Origin: Megalopta genalis
Lineage: Eukaryota > Arthropoda > Insecta > Hymenoptera > Halictidae
NCBI RefSeq assembly: GCF_051020955.1
Contig: NW_027476484.1
Coordinates: 1-64,000, forward strand
Length of the DNA: 64,000 nt
Reading direction: 5' to 3'
Shown here piece after piece: positions 11,386-22,129 of this stretch; the first letter of the stretch is position 1, and each line of letters starts with the position of its first letter. The translations under genes and the position numbers were made by a program. The notes below the pieces were generated by a model. It was given only the letters and a program-made list of their open reading frames with translations, was not told the origin of the DNA and did not search any database.

Positions 11386-14300
11386 GTTGGCGGTGTTGGA
11401 TGCAGACTGAGGGTTGTCTCGGAGCTCGCCCACTGTTTTATACCGGTGCTGTCCTATGTTCCGAGTGGTGGGGTTTGGGGTTTGGGGTGGGGGCGATCGC
11501 GTCTCTGTTACACTTTGCACTCTGAGGTGTCCTGTTGGGGCGTGTTTCAGTTTGTCCGTATGGACCACTCGCGAACCAGACTTATAGTTTATCCTTACAT
11601 TTCTATCGCTTATACATTCCACAATTTCGTACGGGCCGGAATATTCGTCGTCGAACTTACTTTTACGCGGCTCTTTGAGTAGATACACATTGTCCCCGAC
11701 GGAAAAGGATTGAGCATTCGTTTTCCTGTCGTAATACTTTTTAGAGCGATACTTTGCGGATTCCAAGTTCTCTCGGGCTTTCCCTACTGTTTCGGAGATT
11801 CTTGATTGAAGATTTTCTAAATATTTGTTGTATGACTCGTCTGACGAGTCGTGCATTGCGGTATTTGCTGAGGGAGTCCTAGCTATTGTACCGAAGACAA
11901 GCTCGTGAGGGGTGAACAGTGTGCCTTCGTGCGTACTCGTGTTATATGAGAAGGTTGCGAACGGCAGCCACTCGTCCCAGTTTCCCTTCGTTATGTACTG
12001 TTTCAGATATTCCGTTAAAACGTGGTGAGAACGTTCTACTGAGCCGTTGCTTTGGGGTCTGAACGCGGTTGTTTTGAATTGTGTGATCTTGAATCGCTTA
12101 GCTACATTTCTCATGAGAGAACTGAGGAAATTCGTTCCTTGATCAGTCAGTATACCCTTTGGCGCGCCGAAACGGCAAATAAATTCCTGGGTAAACGCAT
12201 TCGCGATTTCTATCGCGTTCGCGTTTCTTAGTGGGATGGCTAGGGAGTATTTTGTGAGGAGGTCTTGGATTGTTAAGATGTAGGAGAAGTCGTTAGGTGA
12301 AGTGGGAAGCGGGCCTACAATATCCATTGAAACTTTCTCGAAAGCGCTACCGGGCGTGTCAGTTATCGTCATGGGTTGTCTTGTTTTAACGCGGACTAAT
12401 TTTTTTCGTTGGCATGATTCACACGAATTTACGAATTCTTGGACTTCTTTTTTGAGTGTGGGCCAAAAATATCTTTCCCTGATTCTCCTGTATGTTTTCG
12501 TAATGCCTTTGTGTCCCGCGAAGGCTGAGTCGTGGTTTTCAGATATTATGGAGGATCGATCGTTGATCGGGGGTATCCGAACTTCGTTACCGCAGGCGAA
12601 AATTTGTGTGTTGGTGTTTGAAAATAGTTCTAAGAGAATTTTGTAAATGCTGATCCAGGGTGTCTCGTCTATTGATATCTTTGATATGCTAAAGGAATCG
12701 AGTTGTAGTTCGGTCACGACGTCCAGTATTGATCTGAGAGACTCTGTTATGTTTTCGTGCGAGGCCGCGTGATGTTTTGTGGATTTTATGGGGAGTAGGA
12801 TTAATTTCTTCTTTCCGGAGTTCAATACTTTTGCCCTGGACAACGTTAGGTTTTCGAGTGGTGGTATTCTACCGGCTGAGAACAGATCTACTGCCCCGGG
12901 GTCCACGGGTTGGCCGTCCATTGTTATGAACGCCACCAGGTTATCGTCGCGCATAATCAACCGGTCGCGTGTATGCACGAACGTTCTTCTATTTGGTTTC
13001 GCGGGGTGGTTGTATTGTTCGAATATGTTCTCGCTACTGTCGGTTTCCGATTGTGATTCGGGGCTGGACGTGACTGCTCTGTCGGTGGGCGTGTCCACTG
13101 TTATCGTAGGAGAGCGAGGAGTGTGCGGAGGGGAATGGGCGGTTGGGGATTGGTGAGATGAAGGCGAGGCGTTGGGTGAAAATGGCAGATCTTTTCGTGA
13201 AGATGGCGGGCTAGGTGGCGGTTGGTTGGGGCGGGGAGTGGCAGGAACATTTCGCGATGGTGGCCGTCGGCCGAGGATTGGTGACGGGTTCTGTGGGGTG
13301 GGTGGAAGGGGTCGCGGTGGTCGTTTAACGGCGTCGAACATGTCGGAGGACCCAGAGCCAGAGGACATTGGAAGGGTGCTCACGGGGTTGCGTGAAAGCG
13401 CGTCTGCGTTTAAATTGGTTTTTCCTGTTTTGTAAGTGATCCGGTAATCGAACTCGGCCAGTTTCAGGCGCCAACGGAGCAGCCTGGACGTAGGGTCTTT
13501 GACTGAGTTCATCCACACGAGTGGCTGATGATCTGTGATTAGGTTGAATTTGTGGCCGTAGATGTATGGCCGGAAATATTGCGTACAGTAAATGATGGCT
13601 AGGCACTCCTTCTCGATGGTTGAGTAATTTAATTCTGCACCGTGAAGTAGGCGAGATGCGTACGCGATGGGACGATCTTTCCCCTGTTCTCCCTGGCTAA
13701 GAATGCCGCCTATGGCATACCCCGAAGCATCTGTTGTTATGTTAAATTCTTTAGAGAAATCTGGATACTGTAATAGCGGCTCCGTGGTCAACACTTCTCG
13801 TAACGTGTGAAAGGCGTTTTCCTGTTGTTGACCCCAAACGAACTTGGTGTCCTTTTTTAGCAGCGTGGTTAGTGGTTTCGAGATGTTTGAAAAGTTTTTG
13901 ATAAACCGTCTGTAATAGCCCGACAGACCAAGGAACTCGCGAAGGCTCTTTACGTTTTTGGGTTTGGGGAATTCTTTGACCGCAATAATTTTCTGTGGAC
14001 AGGGCTTAACTCCGTCCTCCCCTATTATGTGGCCGAGGTACGCTACCTCGCGGTGCAAAAATCCGCATTTCGACGGTTGTAGTTTAAGGTTCGCGTCCCG
14101 CAACCTTTGGGCAAGCTTGTTGAACTTGGACTTGTGCTCTGATAAACTTCTCGCGTAGATAACTATGTCATCCAGGTACACGAAGAGCTCCGTGCCCTGG
14201 AGACCCGATAAAATATTGTCCATTAGCCTCTGAAAGGTGGCGGGGGCGTTCCGTAGGCCGAAGGGCATCCTTTTGAACTCGTAGTGTCCGTAAGGGGTTG

Positions 14301-15705
14301 AGAATGCCGTTTTCGCCGCGTCTTCGGGTTCCATTTCGATCTGGTGGAACCCGCTGGCCAAATCGAAAACGCTAAAATATTTTGCACTGCCGAGTTGATC
14401 TAAGATTTCTAGGATGCTTGGTAACGGGTAGGCATCCGGGATCGACTTTTCGTTTAAAGACCTGAAATCGACTACCATACGCCACCTTTTGTACCCGTCG
14501 GCGTCGGGTTTCTTCGGGACAATCCACAAAGGGCTATTGAATGGTGACTTGGAAGGAGCTACGATATTTTGTTCCAACAGCTCCTTCATCTGGTTATTGA
14601 TTTCCTCTTTGTGGATTGGAGGGTATCTATACTGTTTTACATGTACGGGTATTTCGTCGGTTGTTATAATTTTATGTTTTACCGCGTTAGTCTTTCCCAG
14701 AGGCTCACCCGGGAGGTGGAAGACGTCGTGGTATTCGTAAATGATTTGGTCGACGTGTGATCTCTCCTCTTTGCTGAGATGACTCGTACTTATTATGTCG
14801 GTGATCTCTTTACGTCGCGAGTTAGGAGAGCTGGATTCGAAGTATTGAGCAACTGAATGAATTGAAATTGAATTGGTCTCGCGTGATTCCGCGGTATACT
14901 CGATGCCTTCCACCTCCTCCAGCTCCATGGTCGGCATGGGGAGGTCGACAGCCTTGTCCGAAGTGTTTACGCAGTTAACGAATGCTTTTCCGTTAGAGAT
15001 TTTGACTAAGCAATGCGGCACCATCACGCCTGGTGTTAATTCGCATTTTCTAATGTAGCCTATTTCCGGGCCGGTGGCGTTCACCGCGATACACGCGCTC
15101 GCGCGTGGTCCGATAATACACCTATCTGCTGATAAAAACGAGAATTTGTTTCCGTTCCAGACCAGGCTTTTGGTTCTGAACGATATCTCTGCCTCTCCCG
15201 AGAGGAATGCTGCTCCCAAAATTCCGTCCGCAGGAATTGGGAACGTATCAGGCACCACGTGGAATTCCACCACTGCGTTTGCTATGTTGACGGTGGTAGA
15301 ACCCAGGGTTGCAACGCTTTCGTCAGTGATCCCCGATATATTAATACTATTCGCGACATCTACGACTATGCTTGGGTTAAGGAGCGATGCCTTGATTATA
15401 TTCGGCTCGGCTCCAGTGTCGATCATAAATTTTCCGGTGGAAGGAAAGTCGGGGGACGAAACCATTACGTGTGGCACTTTGGTATCGGGGCTTAATGTGA
15501 CTCGCGACACTCTTCCTCTGGTACAGTGTGTTCGCTCGATAACGTCCGGATCGATTGTGGGCGCGAGTTTTCGGTTACCTCCCGTCGCGGGTTCGGGTGA
15601 GACGGGAGGGGCCTCCCGTTTCCCTGCTGTTCGCGTATGCGGTTGTTGTACTCTCGCTTGCGACATTCGTGAATGTCGTGTCCCGGCGTCTTGCAGTAAT
15701 TGCAA
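9376..15705 (-). CDS. pol: Pol-Env polyprotein (protease, RT, RNase H, macro-like, integrase, Env)
   Basis: A 2109-residue ORF, -1 relative to gag, entered by frameshifting at 15618-15624; the first ATG overlaps gag and is probably not the start. Visible domains: aspartic protease DTGA at residues 96-99; reverse transcriptase about 360-620 with YLDD at 510-513; RNase H about 640-775 with D659, E700 and D725; proline-rich linker about 776-890; macro-like region about 915-1035; integrase zinc finger H1058, H1065, C1095, C1098; integrase core D1128, D1188, E1224 (a D,D-35-E triad); a GPY module at 1357; and Env from 1441. All catalytic residues are present and no stop interrupts the frame. Pol copies the RNA and inserts the DNA. 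The in-frame join to Env is atypical, as errantiviruses usually carry env as a separate ORF. Confidence 0.95.
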   Translation of the reverse strand: MQLLQDAGTRHSRMSQARVQQPHTRTAGKREAPPVSPEPATGGNRKLAPTIDPDVIERTHCTRGRVSRVTLSPDTKVPHVMVSSPDFPSTGKFMIDTGAEPNIIKASLLNPSIVVDVANSINISGITDESVATLGSTTVNIANAVVEFHVVPDTFPIPADGILGAAFLSGEAEISFRTKSLVWNGNKFSFLSADRCIIGPRASACIAVNATGPEIGYIRKCELTPGVMVPHCLVKISNGKAFVNCVNTSDKAVDLPMPTMELEEVEGIEYTAESRETNSISIHSVAQYFESSSPNSRRKEITDIISTSHLSKEERSHVDQIIYEYHDVFHLPGEPLGKTNAVKHKIITTDEIPVHVKQYRYPPIHKEEINNQMKELLEQNIVAPSKSPFNSPLWIVPKKPDADGYKRWRMVVDFRSLNEKSIPDAYPLPSILEILDQLGSAKYFSVFDLASGFHQIEMEPEDAAKTAFSTPYGHYEFKRMPFGLRNAPATFQRLMDNILSGLQGTELFVYLDDIVIYARSLSEHKSKFNKLAQRLRDANLKLQPSKCGFLHREVAYLGHIIGEDGVKPCPQKIIAVKEFPKPKNVKSLREFLGLSGYYRRFIKNFSNISKPLTTLLKKDTKFVWGQQQENAFHTLREVLTTEPLLQYPDFSKEFNITTDASGYAIGGILSQGEQGKDRPIAYASRLLHGAELNYSTIEKECLAIIYCTQYFRPYIYGHKFNLITDHQPLVWMNSVKDPTSRLLRWRLKLAEFDYRITYKTGKTNLNADALSRNPVSTLPMSSGSGSSDMFDAVKRPPRPLPPTPQNPSPILGRRPPSRNVPATPRPNQPPPSPPSSRKDLPFSPNASPSSHQSPTAHSPPHTPRSPTITVDTPTDRAVTSSPESQSETDSSENIFEQYNHPAKPNRRTFVHTRDRLIMRDDNLVAFITMDGQPVDPGAVDLFSAGRIPPLENLTLSRAKVLNSGKKKLILLPIKSTKHHAASHENITESLRSILDVVTELQLDSFSISKISIDETPWISIYKILLELFSNTNTQIFACGNEVRIPPINDRSSIISENHDSAFAGHKGITKTYRRIRERYFWPTLKKEVQEFVNSCESCQRKKLVRVKTRQPMTITDTPGSAFEKVSMDIVGPLPTSPNDFSYILTIQDLLTKYSLAIPLRNANAIEIANAFTQEFICRFGAPKGILTDQGTNFLSSLMRNVAKRFKITQFKTTAFRPQSNGSVERSHHVLTEYLKQYITKGNWDEWLPFATFSYNTSTHEGTLFTPHELVFGTIARTPSANTAMHDSSDESYNKYLENLQSRISETVGKARENLESAKYRSKKYYDRKTNAQSFSVGDNVYLLKEPRKSKFDDEYSGPYEIVECISDRNVRINYKSGSRVVHTDKLKHAPTGHLRVQSVTETRSPPPQTPNPTTRNIGQHRYKTVGELRDNPQSASNTANMNMTAPLLIFTLIRTASAVIGYDCGSSTVNATTFSTVDKPLCEFSDTEPTVQNVSIQLLQIVDFEETTTFQCKVEIDRTIYYCGMHSHMSVVNNGRQQYLLNTPRDICKTMHNSGVLVLPPNNQLVGLMSNSTTTRSITLAGSILQDGTCGGTTYSDPFGTWNQVIVQAVIRVTLKNFSASTKISTNEILLPTGHRCTLDREYCTDPEDGFTFWDSMPTDQCAFNKYEVLFDGRSTKVFTPNHSNTPTYTVASGDTVFALTSTGRTQICGYTLIRTEHPKLLLLETDKEGKFKSITKTKINSLDIFTYVNTKFVYIEKHLRSQIIAMYRDIINQKCALERQVLKNVISLIHISPAEVATTLVKEPGYMAIPAGEAIYVVKCIPVQCVLRKTEECYDELPVTYRNNSFFLTPRTHILTRTGTKRVCNELIPPIYQIHGAWYKITPRPVESIPPPPLQPITTSTWKYIDPTNLATGGIYTQEDIQKLNEHIMFPIEKMAVINALAQGASGRSYADGSVKLHNLMDEDTLKQIAESTSKKIWGTFIEFGSIMAGFMGIYLAIRIIKLCINTILNGIALHAAYGWSLQLLAASWSALAHFCLYLKHKQSVSEVPPKCTTTECIPLTSVIVDKEEQSDSKPKNSNDFENSIERTDKYVSYKKRSLLADSDEEEK

Positions 15706-16913
15706 AATTTCTGCTGGTTTCGCGGGTATGAAGAGGAATTACCTTCGCGTCTGGGTGGAGGTATGTATACGTCGCGGCTTGGTGTGGCGTAATTGCTGCG
15801 CGGTCGTTCGTAAGAGTCGTTGGTGGGAACTCGACGGTCGGGCTGCGGTGGCGTATCGCGATAAGGTGAGCGCGGCGGTTCGTGGGAACGCGCCTCGCGG
15901 AACGGTGCGGGCGACGGTGACCGATATCGGCTTATCTCGGCGCGGATGTTTGGTCTGGTGTCGCGTTGGGTTTCGCCCCGGTTATCGCAGAACCGAACCT
16001 CGCGGATGTTATGCTTCTCGTATCTCACCTTATCGAGCTCTAGTTCCTTAAAGACGCTTATCGCTTCGTCATACACGCGGTGGAGAGGTTTATCTCTAAG
16101 GGGCCTGAGCTGCGACCGAATCGTGGGAACGGATCCTCGAATGAGGCAGTCCCTCGTGAAGTCATCTATTTCAAATATATCGGTGCGGCTTCTGTTGCAA
16201 TCGATTATTGCATCGCGCAGATCTTTGACGCGACTAATGTAGTCTAATATGTGTTCGTTCGGACGCATGAAAATATTCGACAACTCTCCGCGATAGTGGT
16301 CGACAGTGTGGCATGATCCGAAAACGTTTTTCAATCTGTCGCAAACTCCCGAGACTGTTCTTATAGGCCAGTCTTCTATTGCAATGTATGCGCGTCCGCG
16401 TAATTTACTGACTATTAATTTTGCGAGAGTACCTTCCGCGTGTGGAGGAATCAGGGTCCTGGCTCGGAGGCACGTGCGGGTGAATTGGAGGACCGGCGGT
16501 TGAGATCCGTCGAACGTGGGTATGGATTCGGCCGCGGCCTTCAATGTTAGTCCGGAATTTTCTGGTTCGGGCATACTGCCTGTGTTCTGATTCGTTATTT
16601 CTGAGGCGCCCGAAGAAAGGGGGTTTTGTACGCGCGTTGCTTCGGTTTTTAAGATTTCGAGTTGTTCGCGTAATTGGGCGTTCTCGTTGTGGATGGCTTC
16701 GCGGTCTAGGTCCATCTCTGACTGCGCTAGGGATACTTGAGATTGAAATTCCTCCTTTTTCCTCTCTAAGCTATTAGTTTGTTCTAGGAGGCGAGCCTCT
16801 TTATTAGCGAGGGACTTCTGGATCGCGAATAATTCGTCCTGCGTTAACTGTTTGGACTTGAGGTCGTATGTTTGCGAGCGCGTAGAAACCGCTGGAGGAT
16901 TCGCGGGCATCAT
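15492..16913 (-). CDS. gag: Gag structural polyprotein
   Basis: A 473-residue ORF starting 13 nt after the primer-binding site; the ATG is followed at once by a second one. Residues ~24-95 are a charged, heptad-like coiled coil (many Glu, Gln, Leu, Lys). Residues ~128-305 look like a retrotransposon capsid domain. Residues ~320-400 are Arg/Pro/Ser/Tyr-rich and likely bind nucleic acid. A single CCHC zinc knuckle, C-X2-C-X4-H-X4-C, is at 404-417. Gag would assemble the particle and package the RNA. Its 3' end overlaps the pol frame by 214 nt, with the -1 frameshift heptamer inside the overlap. The ORF is intact and identical in length in B, C and E. Confidence 0.95.
   Translation of the reverse strand: MMPANPPAVSTRSQTYDLKSKQLTQDELFAIQKSLANKEARLLEQTNSLERKKEEFQSQVSLAQSEMDLDREAIHNENAQLREQLEILKTEATRVQNPLSSGASEITNQNTGSMPEPENSGLTLKAAAESIPTFDGSQPPVLQFTRTCLRARTLIPPHAEGTLAKLIVSKLRGRAYIAIEDWPIRTVSGVCDRLKNVFGSCHTVDHYRGELSNIFMRPNEHILDYISRVKDLRDAIIDCNRSRTDIFEIDDFTRDCLIRGSVPTIRSQLRPLRDKPLHRVYDEAISVFKELELDKVRYEKHNIREVRFCDNRGETQRDTRPNIRAEISRYRSPSPAPFREARSHEPPRSPYRDTPPQPDRRVPTNDSYERPRSNYATPSRDVYIPPPRREGNSSSYPRNQQKFCNYCKTPGHDIHECRKREYNNRIREQQGNGRPLPSHPNPRREVTENSRPQSIRTLSSEHTVPEEECRESH
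15578..15624 (-). promoter_or_regulatory. -1 ribosomal frameshift signal between gag and pol
   Basis: In the element's sense the heptamer GGGAAAC (15624-15618) sits in the gag frame as G GGA AAC, the canonical X XXY YYZ form. After an 8-nt spacer comes a perfect 9-bp stem (CCTCCCGTC with GACGGGAGG) closing a 14-nt loop. A shorter competing hairpin, CGGGAGG with CCTCCCG, could form immediately after the slip site. Slipping by -1 enters the pol frame exactly. Confidence 0.85.
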
Positions 16914-16926
16914 GAGAGGTTTAGCG

Positions 16927-16944
16927 ATCCCACCGCTGCCACCA
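16927..16944 (-). other. Primer-binding site, tRNA-Leu type
   Basis: In the element's sense this is TGGTGGCAGCGGTGGGAT, 3 nt inside the 5' LTR. It is complementary to CCA plus the acceptor and T-arm end of a eukaryotic tRNA-Leu (AAG type, recalled from memory). It primes minus-strand synthesis. It is identical in copies C and E. Confidence 0.8.
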
Positions 16945-16947
16945 AAT

Positions 16948-18225
16948 TGTTACGTCCCGCGGCGTCGTTTCCCGAAAAATATATATATTCGCACGAATAC
17001 CGCGGATCAAGACGTACGTTGCAAACCTTTGGGTACACACGCGACTCGTACGTTCGGTGTATTACCGGGATCTCATGCGTTCGCGAATAGGCGGTTTACA
17101 AAAGGCACTCACCGGACGGTCTAGTACATCGGGTCGATAGATCGGGCGACCTCGAGGGCTCGGAGTGCGGCTCGCTTCAAGATGAACGTCGTGTAGCGCC
17201 TTCGACGTGGGTCTCCCTTCGCGTAGACTGGAGGGTAGGACGTGGTATCGTCTATGTCGATCGGACGGGGCTCGCTCCACTGGACCAGCTCGACGTATGG
17301 ATGTCTCACGGCTCGCTGAAGCTGGGCATGGGGAGCTTATGTCGCTTAGAAGGACTGTTGTCAGGTTCCGACCGAAAGCCTCAAGTCTCTATACCGAGCA
17401 TTCAGGGTGAGCTCCGTGCGTATATTAACTTGGCAGTCAGAAAGGGTTTAGACAACCGTTCGACCATAGGCGACACTCGTTTCCTTTGCCGTGAAGAAGT
17501 TAGGATTGAAGATTGAAGGGTACGACAATAACTAAGTATTAAAGAATATATTCAAGATTAAGATACACTTAGACTCCTAATATTAACTACGACTGGGAGT
17601 AGAGTTGAAATAGTAAAGTGCGGGGAGGTCTCCAGAGGAAGTCGTTCCTCGGTGGAGCTGGGAGTAGAACTGACGATCTTCGCTGGTGTTCTGACCTCCT
17701 TCGGTTGTGGGGGCGCTGCTGCTCCGGGGAGGTACGAGTGGGGTGTACCATGTGGTGGGGAATCCTCCGGAGTGGGGATGCCGGGGAATGCTGGTGAGTC
17801 GGCTAGTGGAGCGCGTCTTTGGTGTTCTATAGCTAACGCTTGCACACGTCTTACGGTATTACGCATATGGTAACAACAGTGGAAGAGTCGGTAAACGCTT
17901 GAACGCTTCTTATGGTATTACTCGTATGATAACGTTGGCGGAGGTGTCGGTAATGGGTTGAACGGTAGGATGGGTATCGGGAGAGCGTAGGATAGGGGCT
18001 CGAATGTAGTATATCTTCCTATAATTAGTTCGGGTTAATATATATAATGTATGTTCTTATGGCTAGGTCGATTTGAAGGCCCGGGCCTGAAAAGGGTGTC
18101 AAATTACGATGTAATTTGACACCTATTTCCAAAATTTTTCGAGCGCCCGGCGCTCGACCCGGCAAGGCGTTGGCTTGCCGAATCCGCATTTATATGGTTA
18201 CATCAATACGTCGGGAGACGTAACA
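16948..18225 (-). repeat. 5' LTR of element B (1278 bp, internal 115-bp deletion)
   Basis: The same LTR as 7949-9341 but lacking 115 bp at the junction 17327/17328. The deleted segment is flanked by a 3-bp direct repeat (GGC), the mark of a microhomology deletion. Both LTRs are copied from one template at insertion, so the loss happened afterwards. It removes the N-terminal part of the arginine-rich LTR ORF, leaving a 62-codon remnant at 17121-17309. The proline-rich ORF (17558-17866) is intact. Confidence 0.95.
17558..17866 (-). CDS. LTR-internal ORF, 102 codons (5' LTR of B)
   Basis: Identical in length and sequence to the ORF at 8674-8982. Pro/Ser-rich product of unknown function; whether it is translated is not known. 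Confidence 0.22.
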   Translation of the reverse strand: MRNTVRRVQALAIEHQRRAPLADSPAFPGIPTPEDSPPHGTPHSYLPGAAAPPQPKEVRTPAKIVSSTPSSTEERLPLETSPHFTISTLLPVVVNIRSLSVS

Positions 18226-18229
18226 AAAT
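18226..18229. repeat. Target-site duplication of element B, right copy (AAAT)
   Basis: It matches 7945-7948. Without the element the satellite reads TTTTAAATCCACCC, as at 38491-38503. Confidence 0.95.
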
Positions 18230-21200
18230 CCACCCGAAACAAACGACTTACCGTCAATATCATGCGAAATACACGATTTCAACTCAAATTCGTGCGAAAA
18301 AGCGATTTCCAACAAACGATTTAGCTTCAAATTCATGCGAAATGAACAATTTAGCTTCAAATTCATGCGAAATACACGAATTAGCTTTATATCCACGCGA
18401 AACGAACGACTTAACGTCAATATCACGTGAAACACACGATTTCGCTTCAAATTCGTGCGAAATAGCGATTTTAAACAAACAAATTAGCTTCAAATTCATG
18501 CGAAATGAACAATTAAGCTTCAAATTCATGCGAAATACACGAATTAGCTTTATATCCACGCGAAACGAACGATTTAACGTCAATATCACGTGAAACACAC
18601 GATTTCGCTTCAAATTCGTGTGAAATAGTGATTTTAGACAAACGATTTAGCTTCAAATTCATGCGAAATGAACAATTTAGCTTCAAATTTATGCGAAAAA
18701 CACGAATTAGCTTTATATCCACGCGAAACGAACGATTTAACGTCAATATCACGCGAAACACACGATTTCGCTTCAAATTCGTGCGAAATAGCGATTTTAA
18801 ACAAACGATTTCGCTTCAAATTCATGCGAAATGAACAATTTAGCTTCAAATTCATGCGAAATACACGAATTAGCTTTATATCCACGCGAAACGAACGATT
18901 TAACGTCAATATCACGCGAAACACACGATTTCGATTCTAATTCGTGCGCTATAGCAATTTTAAACAAACGTTTCAGCTTCAAATTCATGCGAAATTAACA
19001 ATTTAGCGTCAAATTCATGCGAAATGAACAATTTAGCTTCAAATTCATGCGAAATACACGAATTAGCTCTATATCCACGCGAAACGAACGATTTAACGTC
19101 AATATCATGCGAAACACACGATTTCGCTTCAAATTCGTGCGAAATAGCGATTTTAAACAAACGATTTAGCTTCAAATTCATGCGAAATGAACAATTTAGC
19201 TTCAAATTCATGCGAAATACACGAATTAGCTATATATCCACGCGAAACGAACGATTTAACGTCAATATCAAGTGAAACACACGATTTCGCTTCAACTTCG
19301 TGCGAAATAGCGATTTTAAACAATCAAATTAGCTTCAAATTCATGAGAAATGAACAATTTAGCTTCAAATTCATGCGAAATACACGACTTAGCTTTATAT
19401 CCAAGCGAAACGAACGATTTAACGTCAATATCACGTGAAACACACGATTTCGCTTCAAATTCGTGCGAAATAGCGATTTCCAACAAACGATTTAGCTTCA
19501 AATTCATGCGAAATGAACAATTTAGCTTCAAATTCATGCGAAATACACGAATTAGCTTTATATCCACGCGAAACGAACGACTTAACGTCAATATCATGCG
19601 AAACACACGATTTAGCTTCAAATTCGTGCGAAATAGCGATTTTAAACAAACGATTTAGCTTCAAATTCATGCGAAATGGACAATTTATCTTCAAATTCAT
19701 GCGAAAAACACGAATTAGCTTTATATCCACGCGAAACGAACGATTTAACGTCAATATCACGTGAAACACACGATTTCGCTTGAAATTCGTGTGAAATAGT
19801 GATTTTAAACAAACGATTTAGCTTCAAATTCATGCGAAATGAACAATTTATCTTCAAATTCATGCGAAAAACACGAATTAGCTTTATATCCACGCGAAAC
19901 GAACGATTTAACGTCAATATCACGCGAAACACACGATTTCGCTTCAAATTCGTGCGAGATAGCGATTTTAAACAAACGATTTAGCTTCAAATTCATGCGC
20001 AATGAACAATTTAGCTTCAAATTCATGCGAAATACACGAATTAGCTTTAAATCCACCCGAAACAAACGACATACCGTCAATATCATGCGAAATACACGAT
20101 TTCAACTCAAATTCGTGCGAAAAAGCGATTTCCAACAAACGATTTAGCTTCAAGTTCATGCGAAATGAACAATTTAGCTTCAAATTCATGCGAAAAACAC
20201 GAATTAGCTCTATATCCACGCGAAACGAACGATTTAACGTCAATATCACGCGAAACACACGATTTCGCTTCAAATTCGTGCGAAATAGCGATTTTAAACA
20301 AACGATTTAGCTTCAAATTCATGCGAAATGAACAATTTAGCTTCAAATTCATGCGAAGTACACGAATTAGCTATATATCCACGCGAAACGAACGATTTAA
20401 CGTCAATATCAAGTGAAACACACGATTTCGCTTCAACTTCGTGCGAAATAGCGATTTTAAACAAACAAATTAGCTTCAAATTCATGAGAAATGAACAATT
20501 TAGCTTCAAATTCATGCGAAATACACGACTTAGCTTTATATCCAAGCGAAACGAACGATTTAACGTCAATATCACGTGAAACACACGATTTCGATTCAAA
20601 TTCGTGTGAAATAGTGATTTTAAACAAACGATTTAGCTTCAAATTCATGCGAAATGAACAATTTATCTTCAAATTCATGCGAAAAACACGAATTAGCTTT
20701 ATATCCACGCGAAACGAACGATTTAACGTCAATATCACGCGAAACACACGATTTCGCTTCAAATTCGTGCGAAATAGCGATTTTAAACAAACGATTTAGC
20801 TTCAAATTCATGCGAAATGAACAATTTAGCTTCAAATTCATGCGAAATACACGACTTAGCTTTATATCCACGCGAAACGAACGATTTAACGTCAATATCA
20901 CGTGAAACACACGATTTCGCTTCAAATTCGTGCGAAATAGCGATTTTAAACAAACGTTTTAGCTTCAAGTTCATGCGAAAAGAAACAATTTAGCTTCAAA
21001 TTCATGCGAATTACTGGATTTAGCTTTAAATCCACCCGAAACAAACGACTTACCGTCAATATCATGCGAAACACACGATTTAGCTTCAAATTCGTGCGAA
21101 ATAGCGATTTTAAACAAACGAATTAGCTTCCAATTCATGCGAAATGAACAATTTAGCTTCATATTCATGCGAAATACACGAATTAGCTTTCTATCCACGC

Positions 21201-22129
21201 GAAACGAACGATTTAACGTCAATATCACGTGAAACACACGATTTCGCTTCAAATTCGTGTGAAATAGTGATTTTAAACAAACAATTTAGCTTCAAATTCA
21301 TGCGAAATGAACAATTTATCTTCAAATTCATGCGAAAAACACGAATTAGCTTTATATCCACGCGAATCGAACGATTTAACGTCAATATCACGCGAAACAC
21401 ACGATTTCGCTTCAAATTCGTGCGAAATAGCGATTTTAAACAAACGATTTAGCTTCAAATTCATGCGAAATGAACAATTTAGCTTCAAATTCATGCGAAA
21501 TATACGAATTAGCTTTATATCCACGCGAAACGAACGACTTAACGTCAATATCACGTGAAACACACGATTTCGCTTCAAATTCGTGCGAAATAGCGATTTT
21601 AAACAAACAAATTAGCTTCAAATTCATGCGAAATGAACAATTTAGCTTCAAATTCATGTGAAATACACGAATTAGCTTTATATCCACGCGAAACGAACGA
21701 TTTAACGTCAATATCACGTGAAACACACGATTTCGCTTCAAATTCGTGTGAAATAGTGATTTTAGACAAACGATTTAGCTTCAAATTCATGCGAAATGAA
21801 CAATTTAGCTTCAAATTTATGCGAAAAACACGAATTAGCTTTATATCCACGCGAAACGAACGATTTAACGTCAATATCACGCGAAACACACGATTTCGCT
21901 TCAAATTCGTGCGAAATAGCGATTTTAAACAAACGTTTTAGCTTCAAGTTCATGCGAAATGAACAATTTAGCTTCAAATTGATGCGAATTACTCGATTTA
22001 GCTTTAAATCCACCCGAAACAAACGACTTACCGTCAATATCATGCGAAATACACGATTTAGCTTCAAATTCGTGCGAAATAGCGATTTTAAACAAACGAA
22101 TTAGCTTCCAATTCATGCGAAATGAACAA

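Larger units (their letters stand above)
7949..18225 (-). mobile_element. Element B: complete env-bearing Ty3/gypsy-type LTR retroelement
   Basis: A 10,277-bp element on the minus strand with two LTRs, a tRNA-Leu primer site, gag, a -1 frameshift signal, an intact pol-env ORF and a polypurine tract, flanked by AAAT duplications. Domain order (protease, RT, RNase H, integrase) is that of Ty3/gypsy elements, and an env gene makes it errantivirus-like. The LTRs differ by about one substitution plus a 115-bp deletion confined to the 5' LTR, so insertion is recent. It interrupts a satellite segment whose unoccupied paralogue lies around 38.49 kb: the offset is 30549 on the left and 20268 on the right, and the difference (10281) equals element length plus 4. 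Confidence 0.97.

Noticed and set aside
15074..16051. 325-codon ORF opposite the gag-pol overlap (also at 44077-45054 and 61327-62304)
   Set aside because: It is antisense to coding sequence that carries clear protease and Gag motifs, appears identically wherever that region occurs, and shows no recognisable domain.
16927..16944. tRNA gene fragment
   Set aside because: Only 18 nt match the tRNA end, next to an LTR and repeated in each copy: this is a primer-binding site.
7949..18225. BEL/Pao or Copia assignment
   Set aside because: The order RT - RNase H - integrase excludes Copia. The YLDD-type RT, GPY module and D,D-35-E integrase fit Ty3/gypsy better than BEL/Pao.
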